Below are positions 1 to 6,058 of a stretch of 15,332 nucleotides of DNA, one piece after another (position 1 is the stretch's first letter; every line of letters begins with the position of its first letter). The notes beneath the pieces are model-generated. The model did not search any database. It had not been told where the DNA came from and saw nothing but the letters and a program-made list of their open reading frames with translations. A program made the translations under genes and the position numbers. This DNA is from an uncultured Prevotellaceae bacterium (GTDB lineage: Bacteria > Bacteroidota > Bacteroidia > Bacteroidales > Bacteroidaceae): NCBI GenBank assembly GCA_946539475.1, contig CAMNHM010000064.1, positions 1-15,332 on the forward strand, given 5' to 3'.

Positions 1-800
1 ATCACGGCTTCAAGGCCGATGTGGTGCAGCCTGTGCTTGAGAATACTGTGACAGAGGCTCAAAAGCTGACGGGCGAGCTGATGGGGCGCAGCGAGCATGC
101 CGCACTGGTCAAGGCTATAGACGATGCTACGCAGGCTGTGGCCGCTGCCCAGGGTGAAGCAATGTTCAACGCCTTGGCAGCGCTCTACACGGCGATGGCT
201 CAAGCTACCGACTCGAAGGACATCTTCATGGAGTATGAGGTGGGCGAGGACATCAACGCCCTTGCTATGGCCATTTCGGAATACGATCAGAAGCCCTCGT
301 CGAAGATCCTGCTGGAGAAAGCCAGGGAGCTGCTGCAAGGCATCGCAGGCTGCAGCATCTATGAGACAAGCCAGGTTGGGCAGATCCGCAGCGACATCAG
401 TGCCATGATCAGTGATCTGTTTATGACGGGTGATGTCTATGAGCAGCTGGGCAATGCGCTGTTGCAGTTGTCGGCAGCCCTGAATGCCATTGACGAAGCC
501 CAGAACAATGATGGCCTGGTGGTCGAGGCCAGGGCTTTGTATGTCGATGTCCTGAACAATTACGCCGACGGCGCATACGACCGCGATACGGCTGAGAAAA
601 AGCTGAATGAGGTGACGCTGATGACGACTCGTCTGAAGGAGATGAACCTGGGCATCGGCGGCATCCTGGCCGGCGACTGCAAAGTGGAGTTCTTCACCAC
701 CGACGGACGACGTCTGGAGAAGGCTCAGAAGGGCGTCGTGGTCATGAAGATCACTCATGCCGACGGCACCGTGACCATCCGTAAGATGACTACGGAATAA
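1..800 (+). CDS. C-terminal part of probable T9SS cargo protein (5' end outside window)
   Basis: The reading frame is open from base 3 to the TAA at 798-800, so the true start lies upstream and the GTG at 21 is only an internal codon. Roughly the first 210 visible residues are Ala-, Leu- and Glu-rich and predicted helical, without motifs I recognise, so an extended helical-bundle or spacer region is likely. The last ~40 residues change to a beta-type pattern (KVEFFTTDGRRL, then KGVVVMKI, ending TIRKMTTE). This resembles a type A T9SS C-terminal sorting domain, in which a [F/Y]xxDGR turn is followed by a KG-V-hydrophobic strand and a basic end. I infer a secreted or surface-attached protein of unknown function. 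The C-terminal reading is moderately secure; the helical part is unassigned. A bidirectional terminator follows 53 bases after the stop. Confidence 0.75.
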   Translation, partial: HGFKADVVQPVLENTVTEAQKLTGELMGRSEHAALVKAIDDATQAVAAAQGEAMFNALAALYTAMAQATDSKDIFMEYEVGEDINALAMAISEYDQKPSSKILLEKARELLQGIAGCSIYETSQVGQIRSDISAMISDLFMTGDVYEQLGNALLQLSAALNAIDEAQNNDGLVVEARALYVDVLNNYADGAYDRDTAEKKLNEVTLMTTRLKEMNLGIGGILAGDCKVEFFTTDGRRLEKAQKGVVVMKITHADGTVTIRKMTTE

Positions 801-852
801 CAATTGCCGGAAAAAGAAAGGAAAGGGCAACTAGATACAATTAGCCCCTAAT

Positions 853-886
853 AAAATGAGCAGTCATTGATTTGGCTGCTCATTTT
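853..886. terminator. Bidirectional rho-independent terminator
   Basis: An 11-bp perfect stem, AAAATGAGCAG (853-863) with CTGCTCATTTT (876-886), encloses a 12-base loop and is flanked by T-rich sequence on the right and A-rich on the left. It lies between two convergent genes, the plus-strand cargo gene ending at 800 and the minus-strand antitoxin-like gene ending at 963, and could serve both. Confidence 0.75.
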
Positions 887-962
887 TATAATGTATATTG
901 GTGTCCATATCTATGTGAAAAGGGATGGGTAACTGTCATTTCTGGAAAGCAGATGTGCGCCG

Positions 963-1215
963 CTATGCCTCTGCGCGAAGTTCCTCAACTAAAGCATCAA
1001 GAGATTTGAGATTCTCGCCAGCAAACTGCCCTTGCTGAGCTTCGTTGAAACCTTTCGTGATGGTCTCGGTAATAAATGCTTTCTCTGCCTCTACTTCTTT
1101 GGAGGATGCTATCATTTTGTCTATGGTCACGCCTTTAATTGCCCCCAAAATCTTCTTCAGACTAGGGACAAGGCTCGCATCTTCAATATTTAATATTTAA
1201 TACTATCTGTGTCAT
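963..1215 (-). pseudogene. Frameshifted antitoxin-like gene (7-bp tandem duplication)
   Basis: On the minus strand an ATG at 1215-1213 opens a frame that meets TGA after ten codons (MTQIVLNIKY). The break lies in a perfect 7-bp tandem repeat at 1185-1201. Removing one 7-bp unit restores an 81-residue protein beginning MTQIVLNIEDASLVPSLKK, running through GAIKGVTI and a helical C-terminus with TKGFNEAQQG and LDALVEELRAEA. Without the correction, the downstream part could be translated only from a weak TTG at 1148. The short beta-strand, helix, second strand and acidic toxin-wrapping tail resemble Bacteroidales type II antitoxins; this family reading is inference. No toxin gene follows: the downstream ~75 bases reach the terminator at 853-886. 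A good promoter sits upstream, so the locus is probably still transcribed. It may be a decaying orphan or a slippage-controlled gene. Confidence 0.6.
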
Positions 1216-1242
1216 AACTCTAAGCATTTGCAATTTCGACTG

Positions 1243-1273
1243 CAAAGATAAGCATAATTTCCGAATAAACAAA
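1243..1273 (-). promoter_or_regulatory. Bacteroidetes-type promoter of the antitoxin-like gene
   Basis: On the minus strand TATCTTTG (1250-1243) matches the Bacteroidetes -7 element TAnnTTTG, and TTTG (1273-1270) lies 19 bases upstream as the -33 element. Predicted transcription starts near 1236, about 20 bases before the ATG at 1215. Confidence 0.65.
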
Positions 1274-1344
1274 TAAAAACCAGATAAAAAGAGCAAAGTC
1301 GGAGAGGACAAGGATTGCTAGGGGGCAATGATCAGTCCGGAGTG

Positions 1345-1384
1345 GAGACGCTTTTAGCGTCTCTGCCCAATGGATATGCCATTG
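1345..1384. repeat. Two adjacent small hairpins in the 1216-1461 gap
   Basis: GAGACGCT-TTT-AGCGTCTC (1345-1363) is a perfect 8-bp stem with a 3-base loop. CAATGG-ATATG-CCATTG (1368-1384) is a perfect 6-bp stem immediately after it. Neither is followed by a clear T-tract. They lie between divergent genes. They could be a dispersed palindromic repeat or leader structure of the TlpA-like gene; the sequence does not decide. Apart from these and the minus-strand promoter I see nothing else in 1216-1461. Confidence 0.5.
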
Positions 1385-1461
1385 CAAAAATAGTTGCGAG
1401 TTTATGAAAATAATTGGGGAGAAGTCTTGTTTCGTGTTGATATTTTTAGTAACATTGCAGC

Positions 1462-1800
1462 ATGAAACGAATGATAGACAGAATGATGGTCGCCTGCCTC
1501 CTGCTGGGGGCATCGGCCTTTGAGACAGAGGCACAGCCGGCCCAGAAGGACCTGGACACGAAGTATGCAACAGAGCTGATCAAGGCAGGGACGGTGGCAC
1601 CCGACTTTAAGATGAAGACTCCCGACGGCAAGACCTTCAAGCTGAGTTCGCTGAAGGGCAAGACGGTGGTGCTGGATTTCTGGGCATCGTGGTGCCCTGA
1701 CTGCAGGAAGGATGCGCCTGAGGTGGTGCGCATGTACAAGGAGTATCACCCCCGTGGCGTGGAGTTCGTGGGCGTGTCGATGGACACAGACGCCCAATGA
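1462..1800 (+). CDS. Truncated TlpA/thioredoxin-like exported protein
   Basis: The 112-residue product starts with a basic N-terminus and hydrophobic core (MVACLLLGASAF), consistent with a Sec signal peptide. The region GTVAPDFKMKTPDGKTFKLSSLKG is typical of AhpC/TSA-TlpA proteins, and FWASWCPDCRKDAPEV carries the redox motif CPDC (W-C-x-x-C, around residues 75-81). The family normally continues another 60-90 residues through the cis-Pro loop and last two strands. Here the frame ends at VGVSMDTDAQ, and no remnant of the missing half is visible in any frame downstream. The thioredoxin fold is therefore incomplete and the product is probably non-functional, i.e. a 3'-deleted pseudogene with an intact 5' end. 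The deletion junction would lie near 1796-1800. I see no convincing promoter: a partial -7 match at 1450-1457 is too close to the ATG. Confidence 0.7.
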   Translation: MKRMIDRMMVACLLLGASAFETEAQPAQKDLDTKYATELIKAGTVAPDFKMKTPDGKTFKLSSLKGKTVVLDFWASWCPDCRKDAPEVVRMYKEYHPRGVEFVGVSMDTDAQ

Positions 1801-1867
1801 GATCGTCGACACGAAGCATGTGCTAGCGCACGAAAAACACCCCCCCAAAAAAAGGAGGAACTGAACA

Positions 1868-1984
1868 ATGAAAATCTCACAACGACTGAAGAACCGCCTG
1901 GCTGAAGCTCTGATAGCAGCACTCACGGCCTTCATCACTGCACTCACGACAGTATCTTGTATGAGTGTTATCCCTGCACTATAG
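1868..1984 (+). CDS. Small membrane/lipoprotein-like peptide, resembles Bacteroidales 'smalltalk' family
   Basis: A 38-residue reading frame beginning MKISQRLKNRLAEAL, then a hydrophobic helix rich in Ala, Leu, Ile and Thr (ALIAALTAFITALTTVSC) and a short tail MSVIPAL. An unusually strong Shine-Dalgarno, AGGAGG at 1854-1859, lies 8 bases before the ATG. Strong SDs are rare in this phylum, so translation seems selected. The basic N-terminus, single hydrophobic stretch and a Cys near the C-terminus (TTVSCM) match the plan of the ~30-residue 'smalltalk' proteins found in Bacteroidales next to HU-like DNA-binding and N-acetylmuramoyl-L-alanine amidase genes. Neither partner is present here, so this may be an isolated piece of such a cluster joined to the broken TlpA-like gene. 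Function unknown; family assignment is by pattern only. Confidence 0.55.
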   Translation: MKISQRLKNRLAEALIAALTAFITALTTVSCMSVIPAL

Positions 1985-1986
1985 CC

Positions 1987-2003
1987 GCCCCTTATCAAGG
2001 GGC
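1987..2003. repeat. GC-rich hairpin directly after the small peptide gene
   Basis: GCCCCTT-ATC-AAGGGGC is a perfect 7-bp stem with a 3-base loop, starting 2 bases after the stop codon at 1984. There is no T-tract, so it is more likely an mRNA 3'-end stabiliser or pause site than the terminator, which follows at 2044. Confidence 0.55.
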
Positions 2004-2043
2004 TCTAAACGTGTATGGGACACGGCCCTCTCTTCTAAAAGTT

Positions 2044-2079
2044 CCCCTTCCATTTAGCAGGTGGAAGGGGATTTTTCTT
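2044..2079 (+). terminator. Rho-independent terminator after the small peptide gene
   Basis: CCCCTTCCA (2044-2052) pairs perfectly with TGGAAGGGG (2062-2070) across a 9-base loop and is followed by ATTTTTCTT. It ends plus-strand transcription entering the repeat-rich junction. Confidence 0.8.
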
Positions 2080-2084
2080 GATTC

Positions 2085-2164
2085 TTTTGTCACAAAATGT
2101 CACGCAAAATCGCTGACTTCCGCAGTATTTCTGCGGGTGTGACAATTGTGACAATGTGACAAAA
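2085..2164. repeat. GTGACA iteron-like imperfect inverted repeat with central hairpin
   Basis: The left arm holds two TGTCAC hexamers (TTTTGTCACA at 2085-2094, then ATGTCACG). The right arm holds three GTGACA hexamers at 8-9 bp spacing, ending TGTGACAAAA at 2155-2164, the exact complement of the left end. A perfect 6-bp hairpin, CCGCAG-TATTT-CTGCGG (2120-2136), sits between the arms. The repeated hexamer in inverted arrangement suggests a protein-binding site or remnant of a mobile or replication element. No associated protein gene is visible. Confidence 0.5.
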
Positions 2165-2170
2165 TCAACT

Positions 2171-2401
2171 TTTGGAGTTAAAGGAGTTAAAGGAGTTAAA
2201 GGAGTTGAAAGACATTAGCTAAACATTTGGAGTTAAAGGAGTTAAAGGAGTTAAAAGACATTACCTACTCCCTTTGTCCGCCATAGGTGTAGGATTCGTA
2301 AGGGAAGAACTATTGTCCTTAACTCCTTTAACTCCTTTAACTCCTTTAACTCCTCAACTTGCGTCCTTAACTCCCTTAACTCCTTTAACTCCTCAACTTG
2401 C
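2171..2401. repeat. 9-bp tandem arrays in inverted orientation (GGAGTTAAA / TTTAACTCC)
   Basis: The left half holds two clusters of GGAGTT(A/G)AA units, four units at 2174-2210 and three at 2229-2255, each followed by AGACATTA. After ~55 bases of ordinary sequence the right half holds two clusters of the reverse complement, four units at 2316-2353 and three at 2365-2393, each ending CTCAACTTGC. The whole forms a large inverted repeat able to fold into a long cruciform or mRNA hairpin. It fills the convergent gap between the small peptide gene and aroK and stops a few bases before the aroK stop codon. I see no gene in 1985-2406. The same GGAGTT core reappears inside argC. Confidence 0.85.
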
Positions 2402-2406
2402 AGCCC

Positions 2407-2934
2407 TCAGATGTCCAGCAGCTCGCGCAGCTTTGCGACTGTGATCTTGATCTTTTCGTAGTTGTCCATCAGGGTGACGTCGAGGTGATAGCGAGCCTTG
2501 TTATAATATTGCTCGCGCGCGGAGAGCTGCGTCTTGATGAAGTCGATGAGCTCCTCAGGGCTCTTGCCCTTGAGCAGCGGGCGCTCTGTCTTTCCCATGA
2601 GCAGATGGCCGTGGAGCACCTCGGGCGAGCAATGCAGATATACCACCTGGGCCTGCCGGTTCATGTAGTCGATGTTGTCGAAGTAGCAGGGTGTGCCCCC
2701 TCCGCAGCTGATGACGACGTCCTCGAACTCGGCCACCTCGTGGAGCATGTTGTGCTCTATCTGCCGGAAGGCCTCCTCGCCCATCTCTGCAAAGATCTGC
2801 GACACCTTCTTCCGCCGGCGGTTCTCGATGTACCAGTCGAGGTCATAGAATGCGAGCCCCAGCTCCTTGGCCAGGGCTCTTCCGATGGTGGTCTTTCCGG
2901 CCCCCATATATCCGATGAGAATGATGCGCTTCAT
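2407..2934 (-). CDS. aroK: Shikimate kinase
   Basis: Shikimate kinase phosphorylates shikimate at the 3-OH with ATP, the fifth step of the cytosolic chorismate pathway to aromatic amino acids. The 175-residue protein has the usual family length. Visible landmarks are the Walker A loop GYMGAGKTT (8-16), the Mg/shikimate-binding DLD (31-33), the substrate-binding Arg in EEAFRQIE (R57), the GGG shikimate loop (78-80), the lid region RPLLKGK (from R118) and the late adenine/shikimate-site Arg in SAREQYY (R140). All key residues are present. The ATG overlaps the topA stop as ATGA, so translation is probably coupled to topA. The stop lies immediately beside the 9-bp repeat arrays; I see no conventional T-tract terminator for this strand. 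Confidence 0.97.
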   Translation of the reverse strand: MKRIILIGYMGAGKTTIGRALAKELGLAFYDLDWYIENRRRKKVSQIFAEMGEEAFRQIEHNMLHEVAEFEDVVISCGGGTPCYFDNIDYMNRQAQVVYLHCSPEVLHGHLLMGKTERPLLKGKSPEELIDFIKTQLSAREQYYNKARYHLDVTLMDNYEKIKITVAKLRELLDI

Positions 2935-5261
2935 TTCTTGACGTAGGACATCGCCTCCTCGTAGCTCATCTCTCGCACCTTGTCGTGCACAGCTTTTGGC
3001 AGCCGATAATTCTTGCCCTTGTAGACGATATAGGGCCCGTAGCGCCCGTTGAGGATCTCGAGGTCGTGGTCTTCGACGAAGACGCGCAGGTGTTTCTTCT
3101 CATCCTGGTGCCGTTTCTCGTCAAGGATCTTCACTGCCTCGGCAATGGTGACGGTCATGGGGTCGGTGCCTTTGGGCAGCGATGCAAAGAGCTTGTCGTG
3201 CTGCACGTAGGGTCCGAAGCGCCCGGTGTTCACCATGATGGGCTCTCCCTCGAACTCACCCAGCATGCGCGGCAGCTTAAAGAGTTCGAGTGCCTGCTCC
3301 AGGGTGATGGTCTCGATGCTGATCTCCTTGGGCATATGGGCGAACTGTGGTTTCTCCTTATCGCTGGCAGAGCCGATCTGCACGACGGGTCCGAAGCGCC
3401 CGATCTTTGCAAAGACCGGCCGTCCCGACCTCGGGTCGACGCCCAGCTGGCGCTCGCCGGCCTTCCGCTCGGAGCGCTGGTTGAGTGCCTTGTCGACAGT
3501 CGGCTCGAAGTCCTTGTCGAAGCTCTTCATCATTTTCTCCCACTGCACCTGTCCGGCAGCAATCTTATCAAAGTCCTTCTCGATCTTCGCCGTGAAGTTA
3601 TAGTCCATGATGGCTGGGAAGTGCTCCATGAGATAGTCGTTCACGACGATGCCGATGTCGGTAGGCAGCAGCTTGCCCTTTTCCGAGCCGGTGGTCTCGC
3701 GGCGCTTCTTCGAAGTGATGAGCTTTCCCTTCAGGGTGATGACGTCGTACTCGTGCTCCTCGCCTTTCTTGTCGCCTTTCGCCACGTACTCACGCTGCTG
3801 GACGGTGGAGATGAAGGTGGCATAGGTCGACGGGCGCCCGATGCCCAGCTCCTCGAGCTTATGGACGAGCGTTGCCTCGGTATATCGCTGCGGCCCTTGG
3901 CTGAAGCGCTCCCATGCGCTGATCTCGCGGCGGACGAGCTCGTCGCCCTCTTTCAGCGGAGGCAGCACGTGGGCAAACTCGTCGCGGTTCTCCTCCTCGT
4001 CGTCGGTCGACTCGCGATAGACTTTCAGGAAGCCGTCGAACTTCACCACCTCGCCCGTGGCAACGAATTTCGAGGTCAGAGGCGAGGCCGAAGCCTCGGC
4101 GGGCTGGCCGTCACCCCTGGCAGCGATCTCGACGGTTGTCTTTTCTATTTCTGCATCTGCCATCTGACAGGCTACGGTACGCTTCCAGATGAGGTCGTAG
4201 AGGCGGCGCTCCTGGGCCGTGCCCTCGATGGTGGCATGGCTCATGTAGGTAGGACGGATGGCCTCGTGAGCCTCCTGTGCACCCTTCGAGCTGGTATGAT
4301 ACTGTCGCACCTTGCTATAGTCGTCGCCATAGAGGCCGATAATCTCCTCCTTGGCAGCAGCGATAGCCATTCCGGCCAGGTTGACCGAGTCGGTACGCAT
4401 GTAGGTGATGAGTCCGTTCTCGTAGAGATGCTGCGCCACCATCATCGTCTGGCTGACGGTGAATCCCAGCTTGCGGGCAGCCTCCTGCTGCAGCGTCGAC
4501 GTGGTGAAGGGAGGTGCCGGCGTGCGCTTCATGGGCTTCTTCTGCACCGACTCCACGTAGAACTCAACGTTCTTGCACTGCTCCAGGAAGTCGTTGACCT
4601 CCTGCACCGTCTTGAGGCGCTGCTGCAGCGTGGCCTTCACCTCAGAGGCGGAGCCGTCGGCATTGGTGACGGCGAAGATGCCGCTGACGCTGTAGTAGGT
4701 CTCGCTCTTGAAGTCCTGAATCTCGCGCTCTCGCTCGACGATCAGCCTGACGACGACGCTCTGCACGCGGCCTGCCGAGAGTGCCGGCTTCACCTTCCGC
4801 CACAGCACGGGCGAGAGCCTGAAGCCCACCAGGCGGTCGAGCACGCGACGTGCCTGCTGGGCGTCGACGAGGTTCATGTCGAGCGTACGCGGATGCTCGA
4901 TGGCCTCAAGGATGGCCGGCTTGGTGATCTCGTGGAAGACGATGCGCTTCGTCTTCGCCTCGTCCAGCCCCAGCACCTCGCAAAGATGCCAGGAGATGGC
5001 CTCTCCCTCGCGGTCCTCATCACTTGCCAGCCATACCTGACTGGCTTTCTTGGCCTGCGTACGCAGCTCGCCGACCAGCTTTTTCTTCTCCTCAGGGATT
5101 TCGTATACGGGTTCGAGCGTCGACTCGTCGATACTCAAGTCGTGCTTCTTCAGGTCGCGTATGTGACCATAGCTCGACATCACCTTGAAGTCGTCGCCCA
5201 GGAATTTCTCGATAGTCTTGGCCTTAGCCGGTGACTCAACAATGACTAGATTCTTCTGCAT
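2931..5261 (-). CDS. topA: DNA topoisomerase I (type IA)
   Basis: Relaxes negatively supercoiled DNA by passing a strand through a transient single-strand break. The 776-residue protein shows the TOPRIM domain at the start (LVIVESPAKAKTIEKFLG, with catalytic E9; SDEDREGE with the Mg-binding D81 and D83). It also shows the AGRVQSVVVRLIVERE segment (163-180) and the catalytic tyrosine Y287 in LITYMRTDS. The C-terminal third carries three glycine-aromatic repeats (GRFGPVVQIG, TGRFGPYVQHD, NGRYGPYIVYKG) of the topoisomerase I C-terminal repeat type. They replace the Cys4 zinc ribbons found in Escherichia coli TopA; no CxxC pairs are seen. The length is normal for Bacteroidetes. It overlaps aroK by 4 bp at its end and follows the Nudix gene by 87 bp. 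A -7 element (TACTTTTG, 5299-5292) suggests its own promoter. Confidence 0.98.
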   Translation of the reverse strand: MQKNLVIVESPAKAKTIEKFLGDDFKVMSSYGHIRDLKKHDLSIDESTLEPVYEIPEEKKKLVGELRTQAKKASQVWLASDEDREGEAISWHLCEVLGLDEAKTKRIVFHEITKPAILEAIEHPRTLDMNLVDAQQARRVLDRLVGFRLSPVLWRKVKPALSAGRVQSVVVRLIVEREREIQDFKSETYYSVSGIFAVTNADGSASEVKATLQQRLKTVQEVNDFLEQCKNVEFYVESVQKKPMKRTPAPPFTTSTLQQEAARKLGFTVSQTMMVAQHLYENGLITYMRTDSVNLAGMAIAAAKEEIIGLYGDDYSKVRQYHTSSKGAQEAHEAIRPTYMSHATIEGTAQERRLYDLIWKRTVACQMADAEIEKTTVEIAARGDGQPAEASASPLTSKFVATGEVVKFDGFLKVYRESTDDEEENRDEFAHVLPPLKEGDELVRREISAWERFSQGPQRYTEATLVHKLEELGIGRPSTYATFISTVQQREYVAKGDKKGEEHEYDVITLKGKLITSKKRRETTGSEKGKLLPTDIGIVVNDYLMEHFPAIMDYNFTAKIEKDFDKIAAGQVQWEKMMKSFDKDFEPTVDKALNQRSERKAGERQLGVDPRSGRPVFAKIGRFGPVVQIGSASDKEKPQFAHMPKEISIETITLEQALELFKLPRMLGEFEGEPIMVNTGRFGPYVQHDKLFASLPKGTDPMTVTIAEAVKILDEKRHQDEKKHLRVFVEDHDLEILNGRYGPYIVYKGKNYRLPKAVHDKVREMSYEEAMSYVKK

Positions 5262-5291
5262 CTCTTATGACACTTTTGTCGTTTCGGGGTG

Positions 5292-5299
5292 CAAAAGTA
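5292..5299 (-). promoter_or_regulatory. -7 element upstream of topA
   Basis: TACTTTTG on the minus strand fits TAnnTTTG and lies 30 bases before the topA ATG. No TTTG -33 element is visible at the usual spacing, so this is a moderate-confidence promoter. It would serve the topA-aroK pair independently of the Nudix gene. Confidence 0.5.
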
Positions 5300-5348
5300 C
5301 TGAAAAAGTTTGCTTATACCTTATTTATATAGGAGATTTTTTGTTTTC

Positions 5349-5861
5349 TTAACGTTTGAGGAACCTTCCTACAGCTTTTCGTATGCTCCAGAGGCCGAAG
5401 CGCTCAGGGACGACCTCATCGAGCGGCACCCATGCCAGCCGCGCGGCATCGTCGCCCGCCACCGCTTCGGCGTCGGCCGCGACCTCCACTCGGTAGAACA
5501 TGTCGAGCGTGTGGATGGTCATGCCCGAATACTCATAGAGGTTGGGTATGCTGAAGAGGTAGTCGGCACGCTCCACCCGGAGGCCCGTCTCCTCCAGCAC
5601 CTCTCGCGCCATCCCCTCCTCTGCCGTCTCGTCCATGTCGACAAAGCCTCCGGGCAGGTCCCACGTGCCCCGGGCAGGCTCCTTCCCACGCAGCGCCACG
5701 AGCAGGCAGCCACCGCGCAGGATGAAAGCCGCCGTCGCCGACGACGGGTTGGCATAGTAGGTAAAACCACAGGCGTGGCACGACTTACTCTTTTCGTTGT
5801 TCACTTTGAACAAGCTGCTGCCACAAACCGGGCAGTAGTGAAATTTCTCTAACGGATGCAT
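5349..5861 (-). CDS. Nudix hydrolase with N-terminal zinc ribbon
   Basis: A 170-residue protein. I start it at the ATG at 5861-5859 (MHPLEKFHYCPVCG) because an upstream in-frame ATG would place the promoter inside the gene and adds a non-conserved hydrophobic leader. Residues C10-x-x-C13 and C28-x-x-C31 form a zinc ribbon. The Nudix box is perfect from G72 to L94 (GX5EX7REUXEEXGU; ends REVLEETGL), so catalytic metal-binding glutamates are intact. Such proteins hydrolyse nucleoside diphosphates linked to another group, for example NADH, ADP-ribose or sugar nucleotides. The zinc ribbon recalls NudC, but the NudC signature after the box is not seen, so the substrate is open. It is divergent from the large surface-protein gene, with which it shares a 197-base promoter region. 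Confidence 0.9.
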   Translation of the reverse strand: MHPLEKFHYCPVCGSSLFKVNNEKSKSCHACGFTYYANPSSATAAFILRGGCLLVALRGKEPARGTWDLPGGFVDMDETAEEGMAREVLEETGLRVERADYLFSIPNLYEYSGMTIHTLDMFYRVEVAADAEAVAGDDAARLAWVPLDEVVPERFGLWSIRKAVGRFLKR

Positions 5862-5882
5862 CTCTATTTCTTGTTTTTCGTG

Positions 5883-5890
5883 CAAAGATA
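5883..5890 (-). promoter_or_regulatory. -7 element of the Nudix gene
   Basis: TATCTTTG on the minus strand, followed by CA, fits TAnnTTTG and lies 21 bases before the chosen ATG. The -33 position has no good TTTG. It supports the shorter start of the Nudix protein. Confidence 0.55.
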
Positions 5891-5954
5891 ATGGAAAAAG
5901 TTGGAATAGTTGTAAGAAAAATGCTAGAAAACACAACAAAATGTCACTTTTTTC

Positions 5955-5985
5955 TTGCAGGTTAAAAAAATATTATATAACTTTG
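5955..5985 (+). promoter_or_regulatory. Promoter of the large T9SS surface-protein gene
   Basis: TTG at 5955-5957, a 20-base gap, then TAACTTTG at 5978-5985 (TAnnTTTG). Transcription would start near 5992, leaving a ~65-base, very A/T-rich leader without a Shine-Dalgarno, as is common for well-expressed Bacteroidetes genes. Confidence 0.7.
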
Positions 5986-6058
5986 CAACCGAATATCGAC
6001 TTACATGTAATAGAAAAAAGAAGGTTTTTTTATAATTATTAATTAAAGTACTAATGTT

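Noticed and set aside
1402..1998. A 198-codon minus-strand frame across the TlpA-like gene and the small peptide
   Set aside because: It is antisense to two better-supported genes, lacks any motif, and would start inside a GC-rich hairpin region.
1957..2142. A 61-codon plus-strand frame overlapping the small peptide's end
   Set aside because: It runs through the terminator hairpin and part of the GTGACA dyad, without a ribosome binding site or recognisable composition.
2085..2401. Insertion sequence or transposon ends
   Set aside because: Inverted repeats exist but there is no transposase frame between them and no clear target-site duplication; treated as repeats only.
2985..5234. A 749-codon plus-strand open frame antisense to topA
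   Set aside because: It mirrors topA, has no recognisable domains, and is Leu/Val/Asp/Gly/His-rich in the way expected from reading GC-biased codons backwards.
5859..5939. A longer Nudix start at 5939
   Set aside because: The extra 26 residues are hydrophobic and non-family, and the -7 element at 5883-5890 falls inside them; the ATG at 5861 starts directly before the zinc ribbon.
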